A DNA stretch of 64,000 nucleotides, taken from contig NZ_PVTT01000002.1 of NCBI RefSeq assembly GCF_003003095.1, forward strand, positions 186,001 to 250,000, read 5' to 3'. Both the position numbers and the translations under genes were made by a program. The number at the start of each line of letters is the position of its first letter. Position 1 is the first letter of the stretch. This DNA is from Hasllibacter halocynthiae (GTDB taxonomy: Bacteria > Pseudomonadota > Alphaproteobacteria > Rhodobacterales > Rhodobacteraceae). Below, in pieces: positions 18,321-27,558 of this stretch. The notes under the pieces are model-generated. The model saw only the letters and a list, made by a program, of their open reading frames with translations. It was not told the origin of the DNA and ran no database searches.

Positions 18321-19487
18321 CTATTTCCAGAGGCAGCGGCGCACCCGCCCCAGCCCGTCTTCCAGCTCGTCCTCGCCTGCCACGAGCGCGAGGCGCACGT
18401 GCCCACGCCCGGGCGTCTCGCCCCCCGCCTCGCGGGCGAGGAAGTTCCCCGGCAGCCCCAGCACCCCCTCCTCGGCCCAGAGGCGCCGGACCGCCGCCTC
18501 CGCGTCGCCGCCCGGAACGGGCAGCCAGAGGAAGAAGCCCCCCTCGGGGCTGCGCGCGATGCCCTCCATGATCCGGTCCGCCAGGGCGAACTTCGCCTGG
18601 TAGCGCGCGCGCGACGCCTCCACGTGCGCCTCGTCCCCCCAGAGGCGCGCGGAAACCTCCGCGATGGGCCCGGGCAGGGGCGCGCCGGCATAGTCGCGCA
18701 GCCGGCGCAGCCGCCGCATCGTCTCGGGCCCCGCCACGGCGAAGCCCGACCTGAGCCCCGGCAGGTTCGAGCGCTTGGACAGCGAATGGATCGCCACCAC
18801 CCGCTCGGGGTCGGCCCCGGCCTGCAGGATCCCCGGCGGCGGGGCGTCGCGCCAGATCTCCGAGTAGCACTCGTCGCAGACCACGCGGAAATCGTGCCGC
18901 TCGGCCAGCGCCGCCAGCCGCCGCAGGTAGCCCATCGGCGCGACCGCCCCTTGCGGGTTCGACGGCGAGCAGAGGAAGAAGAGGGCGCAGCGGTCCAGCG
19001 CGTCCCGCGGGATCGCGTCGAGGTCGGGCAGGTTCCCCGTCCCTTCGGTGCAGGGAAGGAAGACGGGCTCGGCGGCGGCGGCCAGCGCGCCCACCGCATA
19101 GACTTGGTAGAACGGGTTCGGGACCAGCACGGTCGGCGCCGCGCCGGCCTTGCGCTCGGGCACCAGCGCCATCGAGACCGCGAACAGCCCCTCGCGCGAG
19201 CCGTTGAGCGCCATCAGGCGGTCCGTCCCGACCTCCGCCCCGTAGCGGCGCGCGATCCAGGCCGCGACGGCGTCCAGCAGCGCGGGCGGTCCGGGGTTCG
19301 GCGGGTACTTCGCGAAGCCCGCCGCCTTCTCGGCCAGCATGGGGCCGACCCAGTCCGGGCTCGCGTGGCGCGGCTCGCCGATGGACATGGCGACGGGGTC
19401 CCGCCCCGGCTCGATGCCGTCGAGTAGCGCCCTCAGCCGCGGGAAGGCGTAGGCCGGCAGGTTCTCGAACCGCTCGGGGTAGTCCAT
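18321..19487 (-). CDS. Class I/II PLP-dependent aminotransferase (DapC-like)
   Basis: The 388-residue enzyme belongs to fold-type I aminotransferases. Visible landmarks are [27 protein letters not shown] (phosphate-binding region), [24 protein letters not shown], and the PLP lysine in [15 protein letters not shown], followed by the conserved Arg near HVRLALV. The GSREGLF and [13 protein letters not shown] wording is typical of proteins annotated as succinyldiaminopimelate transaminase (DapC), which would place it in lysine and peptidoglycan-precursor synthesis, but other substrates are possible. It sits 11 bp upstream of ftsK. Confidence 0.9.
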   Translation of the reverse strand: MDYPERFENLPAYAFPRLRALLDGIEPGRDPVAMSIGEPRHASPDWVGPMLAEKAAGFAKYPPNPGPPALLDAVAAWIARRYGAEVGTDRLMALNGSREGLFAVSMALVPERKAGAAPTVLVPNPFYQVYAVGALAAAAEPVFLPCTEGTGNLPDLDAIPRDALDRCALFFLCSPSNPQGAVAPMGYLRRLAALAERHDFRVVCDECYSEIWRDAPPPGILQAGADPERVVAIHSLSKRSNLPGLRSGFAVAGPETMRRLRRLRDYAGAPLPGPIAEVSARLWGDEAHVEASRARYQAKFALADRIMEGIARSPEGGFFLWLPVPGGDAEAAVRRLWAEEGVLGLPGNFLAREAGGETPGRGHVRLALVAGEDELEDGLGRVRRCLWK

Positions 19488-19642
19488 CGATGCCTCGTCG
19501 CGCCGGAATCGTCCTGTCCCGGTCGCCCCGGGACCCTAGCCCGCCCCGGCGGCGCGGGTCCATCGCGGGCGCCAGGCGCCCGGCATCCCGTGACCTTTGC
19601 GCCGTGGCGCCCCCCCCGATCGGTTCGGGGCCCGGCAGGGCG

Positions 19643-20962
19643 CTAGCCCAGCGCCGCCTTGGCCGCCGCCGCGAGGCGCAGCAGCCGCCCCTCCGCCCCG
19701 CCGGGCGCCAGCATCTGCAGCCCGCAGGACGCCGCCCCCGCGGGCAGCGAGACCCCGCAGCAATCGAGGAGGTTGCCGATCCGCGTGTTCCGCAGCGCCA
19801 GGAGGTTCGCGCGCCGGTAGGCCTCGCCCTCCAGCCCCTCGGCCCGGGGCGGCAGGATGGGCGAGGTCGGTGTCGCCACCGCGTCGAACCCCGCCGTCTC
19901 CTCCCTCCACCCGGCCCGCAGGGCGCGCAGCCGCCGCCAGGCGCCGATGTGCTCGCGCGCCGAAAGCCCCTCGCCGCCGCGCATCCGCGCTTCGATCTGT
20001 TCGAACATGACGCCGGGATTGCGCTCGATCAGATCGCCCCAGATCGCCCAGGCCTCGCCGGCGTAGATCGTCCCGCTCATCGCGTCGGCCTCCGCGGGCT
20101 GGGGCGGCGCGCGCCGGACGACCTCCGCCCCGGCGGCGGCCAGCCGCTCCAGCGCCGCCTCGAAGGCCGCGGCGGGGGCCTCCTCGATGCCCTCGAAGGG
20201 CATCCCCTCCAGGACCATGATCCTGGCGCCCTCCAGCGACGCCCCCTCCAGCGCGGTCGGCTTCTCCCCCGCCAGCACCGCGTGGACGAGGGCGCAGTCC
20301 TCGACCGTCCGCGCGAGCGGCCCGGCGCAGTCCAGCGTCTCGCAGAGCGGCACGGCCCCCTCGCCGGGCACCCGCCCCCAGCCCGGCTTGAACCCCACGA
20401 GGTCGTTCCAGGCCGCGGGCAGCCGGATGCTGCCGCCGGTGTCCGATCCCACGGCCACGGGCGCCAGCCCCCAGGCCACGGACGCCGCCGCCCCGGAGGA
20501 CGAGCCCCCCGGCAGCAGCCCCGCGTCGTGCGCCCCCGGCGGCGTCGCCGTGGAAGGGTTCAGCCCGAGGCCCGAGAAGGCCAGCTCGGACAGGTGCGTC
20601 TTGCCCAGCGCGACCCAGCCCGCGCGGGCGCCGCGGGCGACGACCTCGGCGTCAGCCTCGGGCACCCGGCCCGCCAGCAGCCGCGATCCCGCCTCCGTCC
20701 CCGTGCCCGCCGTGTCGAAGAGGTCCTTCCAGGACACCGGCACCCCGTCCAGCGGCCCACGGCGCGCGCCGCCGCGCGCCCGCGCGGCGGCCGCCCTGGC
20801 CTCGGCCCGCGCGCGCGCGGGCATCAGCCGCGCATAGACGCGCGCGCCGTGCTCGTGGCCCTCGATCCGCTCCAGCATCGCCTCGCACAGCGCCACGGGA
20901 TCGACCGTGCCGGCCCCGATCGCGCGGCCCAGGTCGGCCGCGCTCCTGCTCCAAGGTTCCAT
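19643..20962 (-). CDS. Amidase signature family hydrolase
   Basis: The 439-residue protein carries the Ser-cisSer-Lys triad of the amidase signature family: Lys79 (VSWKDLFD), the cis-Ser in [11 protein letters not shown] near 154-155, and the nucleophile Ser178 in [12 protein letters not shown]. These enzymes hydrolyse amide bonds of diverse substrates; GatA of the tRNA amidotransferase is a relative, but no gatB or gatC is adjacent and the C-terminal half is shorter, so a free amidase is more likely. The ATG at 20960-20962 follows a strong ribosome site (aaaggagg). It is divergent from the UbiH-like gene at 21038. Confidence 0.9.
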   Translation of the reverse strand: MEPWSRSAADLGRAIGAGTVDPVALCEAMLERIEGHEHGARVYARLMPARARAEARAAAARARGGARRGPLDGVPVSWKDLFDTAGTGTEAGSRLLAGRVPEADAEVVARGARAGWVALGKTHLSELAFSGLGLNPSTATPPGAHDAGLLPGGSSSGAAASVAWGLAPVAVGSDTGGSIRLPAAWNDLVGFKPGWGRVPGEGAVPLCETLDCAGPLARTVEDCALVHAVLAGEKPTALEGASLEGARIMVLEGMPFEGIEEAPAAAFEAALERLAAAGAEVVRRAPPQPAEADAMSGTIYAGEAWAIWGDLIERNPGVMFEQIEARMRGGEGLSAREHIGAWRRLRALRAGWREETAGFDAVATPTSPILPPRAEGLEGEAYRRANLLALRNTRIGNLLDCCGVSLPAGAASCGLQMLAPGGAEGRLLRLAAAAKAALG

Positions 20963-21037
20963 CGGCCCGCCCTCCTTTCCCGCCGGCATCCCACGCGGGC
21001 GTGGACAAGGCCACCCGTCCGGCCCACATCCCCCGCC

Positions 21038-22240
21038 ATGTCACGCGTCCTGATCGCCGGAGGGGGCCTGAACGGCACCGCCCTCGCCATCGCCCTCCGC
21101 CAGGGGGGGCTCGAGCCCGTGCTGATCGACCCGGTTCCCGCCCCGGACCGCGGCGCGCCCTTCGACGGGCGCTCCTACGCGCTGGCGCATGCGAACGTGC
21201 GGATGTTGCGGGCCCTCGGGGTCTGGGACGCGCTGGAGGACGGCGCCCAGCCGATCCTGCGGATCGTCGTCGCGGACGGGCGGCCCGGCACGGGCGCGCG
21301 CGGCCCCGTGCTGACCTTCGACCACGCCGAGATCGCCGAGGGCCCCATGGGCTGGATGGTCGAGGACCGCCGCCTGCGCCCCGCCCTCTCGGACGCCGCC
21401 GAGGGGATCGAGGCCCACGCCTCGCCCGTCGCCGAGCAGTCCGAAGGCCCCTCGGGCGTCGCCGTGACGCTGGGCGACGGCACCCGTCTCGAGGGCGCGG
21501 CCCTCGTCGGCGCCGACGGCCGCGCCTCCGGCGTCGCAGGGCGGGCGGGCATCGCGCACGCCGTCACGGAATACGGCCAGTGGTCGCTGACCTGCGCCCT
21601 CTCGACCGAGCGGGACCACGAGGGAACGGCTTGGCAGGTCTTCTACCCCGAAGGCCCCCTCGCCGTCCTTCCCCTGACCGAGCGGCGGGTCGGCGTCGTC
21701 TGGACCCAGTCCGCGGCGGAGGGAAGGCGCATCGACGCCCTGCCGGACGAGGCCTACCTCCAAGCCCTCCACCCCGTCATCGGCGACTATCTCGGGGCGT
21801 TCGCGCTCACGGGGGCGCGGGGCGCCTTCCCCCTCGTCCGCTCCGTCGCGCGCGATCTCGCGCGGGGCCGCACGGCCCTTCTGGGCGACGCCGCCCATGC
21901 GGTGCATCCGGTCGCGGGCCAGGGCCTCAACGCCGGGCTGAAGGACGCCGCGACGCTGGCGGAGGTGATGACCGACGCGCGCCGGCGCGGGCAGGATCCC
22001 GGCGCGCCCGACGTGCTCGCGGCCTATGCACGCTGGCGGCGCTTCGACGCGGCGTCGCTCGCGGTGGCGACGGACGGCTTCGCGCGCCTCTTCTCCAACG
22101 ACGACCCCCTCCTCGGCGGCTTCCGCCGCGCGGGGCTGGGCCTCGTGGCGAAGGTCCCGGCCCTGCGCCGCGCCTTCATCCGCGAGGCGGCGGGGCTGAC
22201 GGGCGACCTGCCGCGCCTCCTCAGGGGGCGGCCCCTCTAG
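21038..22240 (+). CDS. UbiH/UbiF-type FAD-dependent hydroxylase
   Basis: This 400-residue flavoprotein monooxygenase should hydroxylate the aromatic ring during ubiquinone synthesis, at the inner membrane. It begins with a dinucleotide-binding motif (MSRVLIAGGGLNGTALAIALRQ), has the DG motif region ALVGADGRASGVAG, and the family's GD motif LLGDAAHAVHPVAGQGLNAGLKD that contacts the FAD ribityl chain. The C-terminal R-x-F-D-like segment WRRFDAASLAVATDGFARLFSN fits the UbiH/VisC group. Which ring position it hydroxylates cannot be decided from sequence. Confidence 0.9.
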   Translation: MSRVLIAGGGLNGTALAIALRQGGLEPVLIDPVPAPDRGAPFDGRSYALAHANVRMLRALGVWDALEDGAQPILRIVVADGRPGTGARGPVLTFDHAEIAEGPMGWMVEDRRLRPALSDAAEGIEAHASPVAEQSEGPSGVAVTLGDGTRLEGAALVGADGRASGVAGRAGIAHAVTEYGQWSLTCALSTERDHEGTAWQVFYPEGPLAVLPLTERRVGVVWTQSAAEGRRIDALPDEAYLQALHPVIGDYLGAFALTGARGAFPLVRSVARDLARGRTALLGDAAHAVHPVAGQGLNAGLKDAATLAEVMTDARRRGQDPGAPDVLAAYARWRRFDAASLAVATDGFARLFSNDDPLLGGFRRAGLGLVAKVPALRRAFIREAAGLTGDLPRLLRGRPL

Positions 22241-22270
22241 CGGCGCGCCCTCCGGCACGGCCGGGGGCCC

Positions 22271-22510
22271 TCAAAGGCGCCGGGCCTCCGTCACCAGCAT
22301 GATCGGGATGCCGTCCCGGACGGGATAGGCCAGCCCGGCGCGGCGCGCGATCAGCTCGCCGGCCTCAGCATCCCATTCCAGGCGCTGCTGCGTGCGCGGG
22401 CAGACCAGGGCCTCCAGCATCCGGGGATCGGGCCGCGCGGCATCGTCGCCGCCGCCCCGGCCGCCCCGGCCGACCCGATCGGCCGGCGCCTCCCGGGGAT
22501 CGTCCGTCAC
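22271..22510 (-). CDS. Trm112-family protein
   Basis: A 79-residue protein ending with the UPF0434/YcaR-Trm112 core: [24 protein letters not shown], then [15 protein letters not shown]. The N-terminal 30 residues are charged, Gly-rich and probably disordered. Trm112 proteins act as small activating partners of methyltransferases in eukaryotes and archaea; the bacterial role is less clear. The GTG start overlaps the stop of the LON-domain gene (GTGA), which fixes the start and implies translational coupling. Only the first of the usual zinc cysteines is evident, so metal binding is doubtful. Confidence 0.85.
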   Translation of the reverse strand: MTDDPREAPADRVGRGGRGGGDDAARPDPRMLEALVCPRTQQRLEWDAEAGELIARRAGLAYPVRDGIPIMLVTEARRL

Positions 22511-23145
22511 TGCATCGGCTCCTCGTCCGAGCCGCCGGCGAGCGTGAACTCGATCAGCGCCTCCAGCGTCTCGCGCCGCGTGGCGAGCGAGGGCGCCTCG
22601 AGAAGGGCCTGCTTCTCCTCCGGCTCGAACGGGCAGAGCATCGAGAGGGAGTTCACCAGAAGCTCCTCCTCCGCCTCCTTGAGCGAATCCCAGTCGGTCC
22701 GCAGCTCCTCGGCCTCGAAGTAGCGGCCCAGCAGCCCGAGGAAGGCGCCCCTGTCGAACCCTTCCTCGGCCTCCGCGCCCCTGCGGTCCCGCTCGAACCC
22801 GGTCCAGTCGACGACGCAGCGCATGTAGGGCGCGAAGCCCTCGACCTCCTCGCGCACGCGAAAGCGGCTGATCCCCGACAGGGTTATCATGTAGCGCCCG
22901 TCCTCCGTCTCCGAGAAGCCGGTGACGCGGCCCGCGCATCCGATGCGGTGCAGCTCGGTCCCCTTGGGGCCGTCATGCGGCTGGACCATGCCGATCAGAC
23001 GCTCGGGCGTCTTCAGCGCGTCGTCGAGCATGGCGAGGTAGCGCGGCTCGAAGATGTGCAGGGGCAACCGCGCGCGCGGCAGCAGCAGCGCGCCCGTCAG
23101 GGGGAACACCGGGATCGTGTCGGGAAGGTCGCCTGTCAGGGGCAT
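22507..23145 (-). CDS. LON substrate-binding domain protein
   Basis: The 212-residue product is a stand-alone Lon N-terminal (PUA-like) domain without ATPase or protease parts. Landmarks are [35 protein letters not shown], then [31 protein letters not shown], read in two separated segments. Such proteins are frequent in alphaproteobacteria next to a thioredoxin gene, as here, but their role is unsettled; peptide or substrate binding is inferred. It is followed by the overlapping Trm112 gene and preceded by the thioredoxin gene with a 41-bp gap, suggesting a three-gene operon. Confidence 0.9.
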   Translation of the reverse strand: MPLTGDLPDTIPVFPLTGALLLPRARLPLHIFEPRYLAMLDDALKTPERLIGMVQPHDGPKGTELHRIGCAGRVTGFSETEDGRYMITLSGISRFRVREEVEGFAPYMRCVVDWTGFERDRRGAEAEEGFDRGAFLGLLGRYFEAEELRTDWDSLKEAEEELLVNSLSMLCPFEPEEKQALLEAPSLATRRETLEALIEFTLAGGSDEEPMQ

Positions 23146-23186
23146 GCCTGGAAAGTTAGCGCGCCGCTCAACCGTGGCGAGCACGA

Positions 23187-24116
23187 TCAGATCAATATCA
23201 TCGACCCCAGCCGCCGCCGCCCCGCCAGCGCCACGGGATCCTTCGGCCCGGCCGCCTCGAAGATGGTCAAGAGCTGGGCCTTCGCGGCGCCGTCGTTCCA
23301 TTCCCGGTCGCGGCGGAACAGCTCGAGCAACTGGTCGACCGCCCCGGCCCGGTCGCCCGACGCCTCCAGCGCGGTGGCGAGGTCGAAGCGCGCCTGGCGA
23401 TCGTCCGGGTCCGCCTCGACCCGCGCCAGAAGCTCGGCCACCGGCCCGGCGGCCGCCGCCTGCCCCGCGAGGGCCAGCTGCGCGCGCGCGGCCTCGACCT
23501 CCGGGGCGTTCGCGACGTCCCCGGGCAGCGCGTCCAGCAGGGCCTGCGCGCGGTCCGCCTCGCCCATGGCGAGATGCGCGCGGATCAGCCCGGCATGGGC
23601 GCGGGCGCTCGCGGGGTCCTCGGCGGCGATGGCGGCGAAGGTCTGGGCGGCGTCCGCGGCGGCGCCCCCGTCCAGCATCTCCTCGGCGGCCTCCAGCGCC
23701 TCCTCCAGCCCGCCGCTGCCGCCCGTCCGCACGAGCGCGTCGATGAAGGCGTCGATCTGGCCGGGCGGCACCGCGCCCTGGAACATGTCCGCGATCTGCC
23801 CGCCGACGAAGCCGACGACCGTCGGGATCGACTGCATGGGCAGCCCCTGCTGGGCCAGCATCTGGACGAGGCGGGGGTTCTGGTCGACGTCGATCTTGAC
23901 CATCCGCACCTTGCCGCGGGCCTTCTCCACGGCGGCCTCCAGCGCGGGGCCGAGGGTCTTGCAAGGCCCGCACCAGGGCGCCCAGAAGTCCACGATCACG
24001 GGCTGCTCGCGCGACGCCTCGACGACGTCGGCCATGAAGGTCGCCTCCGTGCCGTCCTTCACGTAGGTGCCGGGCCCTTCGCCGGACCCCGCGTCGTTCG
24101 CCCCGAATTCCAGCAT
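23187..24116 (-). CDS. Thioredoxin-TPR protein (CnoX/YbbN type)
   Basis: The 309-residue protein combines an N-terminal thioredoxin domain (VDFWAPWCGPCKTLGPAL, Cys49 and Cys52) with a helical TPR-like C-terminal half (about residues 135-295) rich in Ala and Leu. This layout is that of CnoX (YbbN), a holdase chaperone that hands proteins to GroEL and DnaK under oxidative stress. E. coli YbbN has lost CxxC activity; here the full CGPC is kept, as in Caulobacter CnoX, so a reductase function is plausible. It heads an apparent operon with the LON-domain and Trm112 genes. Confidence 0.92.
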   Translation of the reverse strand: MLEFGANDAGSGEGPGTYVKDGTEATFMADVVEASREQPVIVDFWAPWCGPCKTLGPALEAAVEKARGKVRMVKIDVDQNPRLVQMLAQQGLPMQSIPTVVGFVGGQIADMFQGAVPPGQIDAFIDALVRTGGSGGLEEALEAAEEMLDGGAAADAAQTFAAIAAEDPASARAHAGLIRAHLAMGEADRAQALLDALPGDVANAPEVEAARAQLALAGQAAAAGPVAELLARVEADPDDRQARFDLATALEASGDRAGAVDQLLELFRRDREWNDGAAKAQLLTIFEAAGPKDPVALAGRRRLGSMILI

Positions 24117-24227
24117 GGCAGACCCTCCTCGATCGGGCGCTATCTGGGCGGCGCCCCCCCGCTTGGCAAGGGAAGGCGGCCCGGCCGGACGCCCCCGCGG
24201 CGCGGGCGGCTGCCCCTGCCCCCGGCC

Positions 24228-25013
24228 TCAGGTCTCGAAGGTGGCGAAGACCGGCGCGTGGTCCGACGGCTTCTCCCATCCCCTGACGTGCCGCAGGATC
24301 CGGCTCTCGGACGCCCCTTCGGCGAGGTCCGGCGTAGCCCAGACGTGGTCCAGCCGGCGCCCCTTGTCCGCGGCGTCCCAGTCGCGCGCCCGGTAGGACC
24401 ACCAGGAATAGAGCTTGCCCTCCGGCAGGTGCCGGCGCGTCACGTCCGTCCAGCCGCCCGCCGCGCGCACGGCCTCCAGCGCCTCCGTCTCGACGGGGGT
24501 GTGCGAGACGACCTTCAGCAGCTGGCGGTGCGACCAGACGTCGTCCTCGCGGGGGGCGACGTTCAGGTCGCCCACCAGGACCGCCCGCTCCGGCCGCTCG
24601 GCCTCGAACCAGCCGCGCATCTCCGCCAGAAAGTCCAGCTTGTGCCCGAACTTCTCGTTCGCGGCGCGGTCGGGCACGTCGCCGCCCGCGGGAACGTAGA
24701 AGTTGTGGATCGTGACCCCCTCGACGCGCCCGGCGATGTGGCGCGCGTCCTCGCGGCCGCACATGGGGCGGGCGCAGACCTCCTCCATCGGGCGGCGCGA
24801 CAGGATCGCGACCCCGTTGTAGCCCTTGAAGCCCCGCGCGATCACGTGCCCGTAGCCGAGCGCCCGGAACCCCTCCAGCGGGATCTTCTCGGCCGGCGAC
24901 TTGCACTCCTGCAGGCACAGGACGTCCGGCCCCTCCTGCTGCAGGAGGTCCAGCACGATCGGCTCGCGCAGGCGGACCGAGTTGATGTTCCAGGTCGCGA
25001 TCGTCAGGGCCAT
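24228..25013 (-). CDS. xth: Exodeoxyribonuclease III
   Basis: This 261-residue AP endonuclease/3'-exonuclease works in base-excision repair. Motifs are TIATWNINSVRLR (metal Asn), LCLQECKSP (metal Glu), VTIHNFYVPAGGD, LVGDLNVAPREDDVW (Asp and Asn of the active site), RRLDHVWAT and the final SDHAPVFATF with the catalytic Asp-His pair. The frame is open further upstream, but MALTIATWNIN gives the normal family start. It is preceded by about 180 bp of GC-rich DNA containing no other gene. Confidence 0.95.
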   Translation of the reverse strand: MALTIATWNINSVRLREPIVLDLLQQEGPDVLCLQECKSPAEKIPLEGFRALGYGHVIARGFKGYNGVAILSRRPMEEVCARPMCGREDARHIAGRVEGVTIHNFYVPAGGDVPDRAANEKFGHKLDFLAEMRGWFEAERPERAVLVGDLNVAPREDDVWSHRQLLKVVSHTPVETEALEAVRAAGGWTDVTRRHLPEGKLYSWWSYRARDWDAADKGRRLDHVWATPDLAEGASESRILRHVRGWEKPSDHAPVFATFET

Positions 25014-25194
25014 CGGCGCCTTCCCCCCTCTGCCGCGGCGGACCTGCGCCACCGGCGTCCCCGGCGCAATCCTCCCCGGCGCCCCCCGGCCGGAGGCGGG
25101 CGGGGCGAAGGCGAATGGGCCGCGCTGCGGGAACGCCCTGCCCCGCGCGCGCCCCATGCGCCCCCCCGGCCGCCGCGCAAGTCCCGGCGACGCG

Positions 25195-25572
25195 CTAGCG
25201 GTAGCTCACCACCTCCCATTCCACGCCGTCTCGGTCGTCGAAGTAGAAGCGCCGCCCCGGCTCGTAGTCGGCGTGGCTCCCCGGCTCGAACCCCTCGGCG
25301 CGCACCCGCTCCTCCGCGGCGTCCAGGTCGTCCACCGTGACGCCGATATGGTTCAGCCCCGCGCGGGTCCGGTAGCTCGAGGTCGCGCCCGGCTCGGGGG
25401 GGGTGTCGGCATAGCCGAACAGCGCGACGTAGCTGCCCTCCTCGCCGACATGGACCGTCCGGCCAGTCTGCATGCCGGGGCCGGCCCAGCGCACGGTCCA
25501 GCCGAACACCCGGCCCAGCCAGGCGGCGGTCGCATCGGGATCGCTGACGGTGACGTTCACGTGCTCCAACAT
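25195..25572 (-). CDS. VOC-family (glyoxalase-like) protein
   Basis: A 125-residue single-domain protein of the vicinal oxygen chelate fold: MLEHVNVTVSDPDATAAWLG, then GLNHIGVTVDDLDAAEERV and FYFDDRDGVEWEVVSY. The two His and the Glu needed for metal binding are visible (His4, His in LNHIG, Glu in VEWEVV). Relatives include glyoxalase I, extradiol dioxygenases and fosfomycin or bleomycin resistance proteins; the substrate is unknown. It is transcribed divergently from soxR, and a SoxR-box-like palindrome lies about 45 bp upstream, so it is probably a SoxR target handling redox-cycling compounds. Confidence 0.88.
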   Translation of the reverse strand: MLEHVNVTVSDPDATAAWLGRVFGWTVRWAGPGMQTGRTVHVGEEGSYVALFGYADTPPEPGATSSYRTRAGLNHIGVTVDDLDAAEERVRAEGFEPGSHADYEPGRRFYFDDRDGVEWEVVSYR

Positions 25573-25615
25573 GATCGGGGTCCTTTCGTCCTTGCCTCGA
25601 CGAACCCCCTCATGC

Positions 25616-25637
25616 GACCTCCACCTTGGTCGAGGTC
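25616..25637. promoter_or_regulatory. SoxR-box-like palindrome
   Basis: GACCTC-C-ACC-TT-GGT-C-GAGGTC, an inverted repeat with only two non-matching positions, lies in the 80-bp gap between the divergent VOC and soxR genes. Its outer ACCTC...GAGGT arms equal those of the E. coli and Pseudomonas SoxR boxes. On the minus strand TTGACC and CATGAG are 19 bp apart around it, the long spacing typical of MerR-family promoters. Confidence 0.65.
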
Positions 25638-25652
25638 AAGCGGAGATTTCCC

Positions 25653-26084
25653 ATGCCCGCCGGAGAGATCACCATAGGCCAGCTCGCCGAGCGGACGGGC
25701 GTGCCCGTCACCGCGATCCGCTTCTACGAGCGCAAGGGCCTCATGCCCTCGCGCCGGACGCGCGGGAACCAGCGCCGCTACCCCCGGTCCGAGATCCGGC
25801 GCCTGACCTTCATCCGCATCGCGCAATCCCTCGGCCTGCCGCTCGCGCGGATCGCGGCCCATCTCGCCGCCCTCCCGGAGGGGCGCGCCCCGAACGCGCG
25901 CGACTGGGACCGGATGGCGCGGGGCATGCGCGCCGATCTCGACCGGCGGATCGCCGGCCTCGAGGCGCTGCGCGACCGGCTGACGGGCTGCATCGGCTGC
26001 GGCTGCCTCTCGCTCGAATCCTGCGCGCTCTGGAACCCGGGCGACGCCGATGCCGCGAAGGGCCCGGGCGCGCACCGCCTCTAG
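25653..26084 (+). CDS. soxR: Redox-sensitive transcriptional activator SoxR
   Basis: This MerR-family regulator senses redox-active compounds through a [2Fe-2S] cluster. The 143-residue protein has an N-terminal winged helix (ITIGQLAERTGVPVTAIRFYERKGL), a dimerising helix, and the cluster motif CIGCGCLSLESC with Cys at 113, 116, 118 and 124, matching the C-x2-C-x-C-x5-C of E. coli SoxR. The ATG at 25653 is chosen; an in-frame TTG at 25626 would lie inside the operator. No soxS is present, so SoxR likely acts directly on targets as in most non-enteric bacteria, the divergent VOC gene being the obvious one. Confidence 0.95.
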   Translation: MPAGEITIGQLAERTGVPVTAIRFYERKGLMPSRRTRGNQRRYPRSEIRRLTFIRIAQSLGLPLARIAAHLAALPEGRAPNARDWDRMARGMRADLDRRIAGLEALRDRLTGCIGCGCLSLESCALWNPGDADAAKGPGAHRL

Positions 26085-26560
26085 CGCGCGGGCCGGGCGT
26101 GACGCCGTCCTGTCCGGGCGCCGGGCACCCCCGCACGCGCCACCCCCCGCCCCGCCCGGCGATGGCCAGCCATCCGCCCGGCCGCCGGGCATCGCGGCGC
26201 CGGTCTCGCCGGCCCCCCGGGCCGCGCAGGCCGCGCAGGCCTCACGGGTCTCGCCGACCTCGCAGGTTCTTTCGCAGATCCCCGGCGGTGCGGTGCCCGC
26301 CTTGCGACGAAGCGGCCGGAAGTCCGGGCGGCGGGGCGCCGGACCGTTCCGTTCGCCACGCTGCCGCCTTTCGGACGGGCGCACCTCGCCCGGCACCCTG
26401 CCCCGGGCCGGGAAGGCGGGCCCCGCGATGGGGGTGCTTCGTCGCGTGCCGATTCGGATCGCCTGCCACATGGACCCATCTCACCACACGGGTCTTTCGG
26501 CCCCGTTAACGCCGGGACGTCTTCCCGCTCCGGCGGCGCAAGCCACTGCGAGATGGGCAC
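26085..26560. other. Gene-free spacer
   Basis: About 475 bp with long spurious open frames but no recognisable protein. A short tandem repeat (gccgcgcag twice, near 26220) is the only structure seen before the minus-strand terminator. Confidence 0.4.
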
Positions 26561-26588
26561 AAAAAAAGCCCGGGCCGGAGCCCGGGCC
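26561..26588 (-). terminator. Strong intrinsic terminator
   Basis: On the minus strand GCCCGGGC, a TCCG loop, GCCCGGGC and seven T follow each other. It is the clearest Rho-independent terminator in the window and lies about 150 bp after the stop of the response-regulator gene. Confidence 0.85.
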
Positions 26589-26739
26589 AGTCCAACAGGG
26601 AGGTTTCCGCACCATTGCCCCGGCGCGGACAGGGGATTTCGCAAGGATGTGTCCTGCCCCCTGAACGGGCCCGCATCATGGCGGTTCCGCGCAAAGGCCC
26701 GGGCCGGCCGGCCGGCGGCCGCGCTCGGCTACATCCCGC
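26589..26739 (-). other. Structured 3' region or possible small RNA
   Basis: The 150 bases between the response-regulator stop and the terminator hold complementary segments (CAGGGG/CCCCTG around GGACA/TGTCC) and a cctccc run, but no credible protein. It could be a long 3' UTR or a small RNA that uses the strong terminator. No separate promoter was identified. Confidence 0.3.
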
Positions 26740-27426
26740 CTAGGGCGCCAGCCGATACCCGCCCGATTCGGTCAGGAGGAGGCGCGCGTTGGAAGGGTCC
26801 GGCTCGATCTTCTGGCGCAAGCGGTAGATGTGCGTCTCCAGCGTGTGGGTGGTCACGCCGGCATTGTACCCCCACACCTCGTGCAGAAGCGTGTCGCGCG
26901 GCACCACCCCCGACTGCGAGCGGTAGAGGTACTTGAGGATCCCCGTCTCCTTCTCCGTCAGGCGGATCTTGCGGTCGTCCTCCGTCAAGAGCAGCTTCGC
27001 GGCGGGCTTGAACGTGTAGGGCCCGACCTGGAAGATCGCGTCCTCGGACTGCTCGTGCTGGCGCAGTTGGGCGCGCAGCCGCGCGAGAAGGACGGGGAAC
27101 TTGAAGGGCTTGGTGACGTAGTCGTTCGCCCCCGCGTCGAGGCCTAGGATCGTGTCCGCGTCGCCGTTTTTGCCAGTCAGCATGACGACCGGGGCCTTCA
27201 CGCCGTTGCGCCGCATGACCTTGCACAGCTCGCGCCCGTCGGTGTCGGGCAGGTCGACGTCGAGGATCACCAGATCGTGCGGCTGCGCCTTGGCCTGGGC
27301 CAGCCCCTGCGCGCCGTCGGCGGCCTCGAACACGTCGAACTCGTCCGTCATCACGAGCTGCTCGGACAGCGCCTCGCGCAGGTCGTCGTCGTCGTCCACC
27401 AGAAGGATCTTCTTCAGGGCCGCCAT
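26740..27426 (-). CDS. OmpR-type response regulator
   Basis: The 228-residue protein has a receiver domain (ILLVDDDDDLREAL acidic pocket, phospho-Asp at about residue 56 in LVILDVDLPDTDG, the switch Thr in VVMLTGKNGD, and Lys in YVTKPFKFP) and a C-terminal winged helix (LTEKETGILKYLYR, DTLLHEVWGYN, HTLETHIYRLRQKI, GGYRL). No histidine kinase gene is adjacent, so its partner lies elsewhere. It may correspond to the essential CenR-type envelope regulator of Rhodobacterales, but I cannot confirm that from sequence. It is divergent from ribA with about 130 bp between. Confidence 0.92.
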   Translation of the reverse strand: MAALKKILLVDDDDDLREALSEQLVMTDEFDVFEAADGAQGLAQAKAQPHDLVILDVDLPDTDGRELCKVMRRNGVKAPVVMLTGKNGDADTILGLDAGANDYVTKPFKFPVLLARLRAQLRQHEQSEDAIFQVGPYTFKPAAKLLLTEDDRKIRLTEKETGILKYLYRSQSGVVPRDTLLHEVWGYNAGVTTHTLETHIYRLRQKIEPDPSNARLLLTESGGYRLAP

Positions 27427-27558
27427 GTCCGCCTCCGGCTGCTTCGCGCATCCCGACGTTGCCATGGCGCGCGCGGGCGCGTGAACCTGCGTGACGGCAC
27501 CCTCACGCAGAGGTGCCAGGACATGGGCAAATGTTTCAGTCCGGGCTAACGGGCGCCG

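Noticed and set aside
26050-26664. Long open frames in the 26.1-26.7 kb spacer
   Set aside because: They are Arg/Pro/Ala-rich and lack any domain or ribosome site, as expected of gene-free GC-rich DNA.
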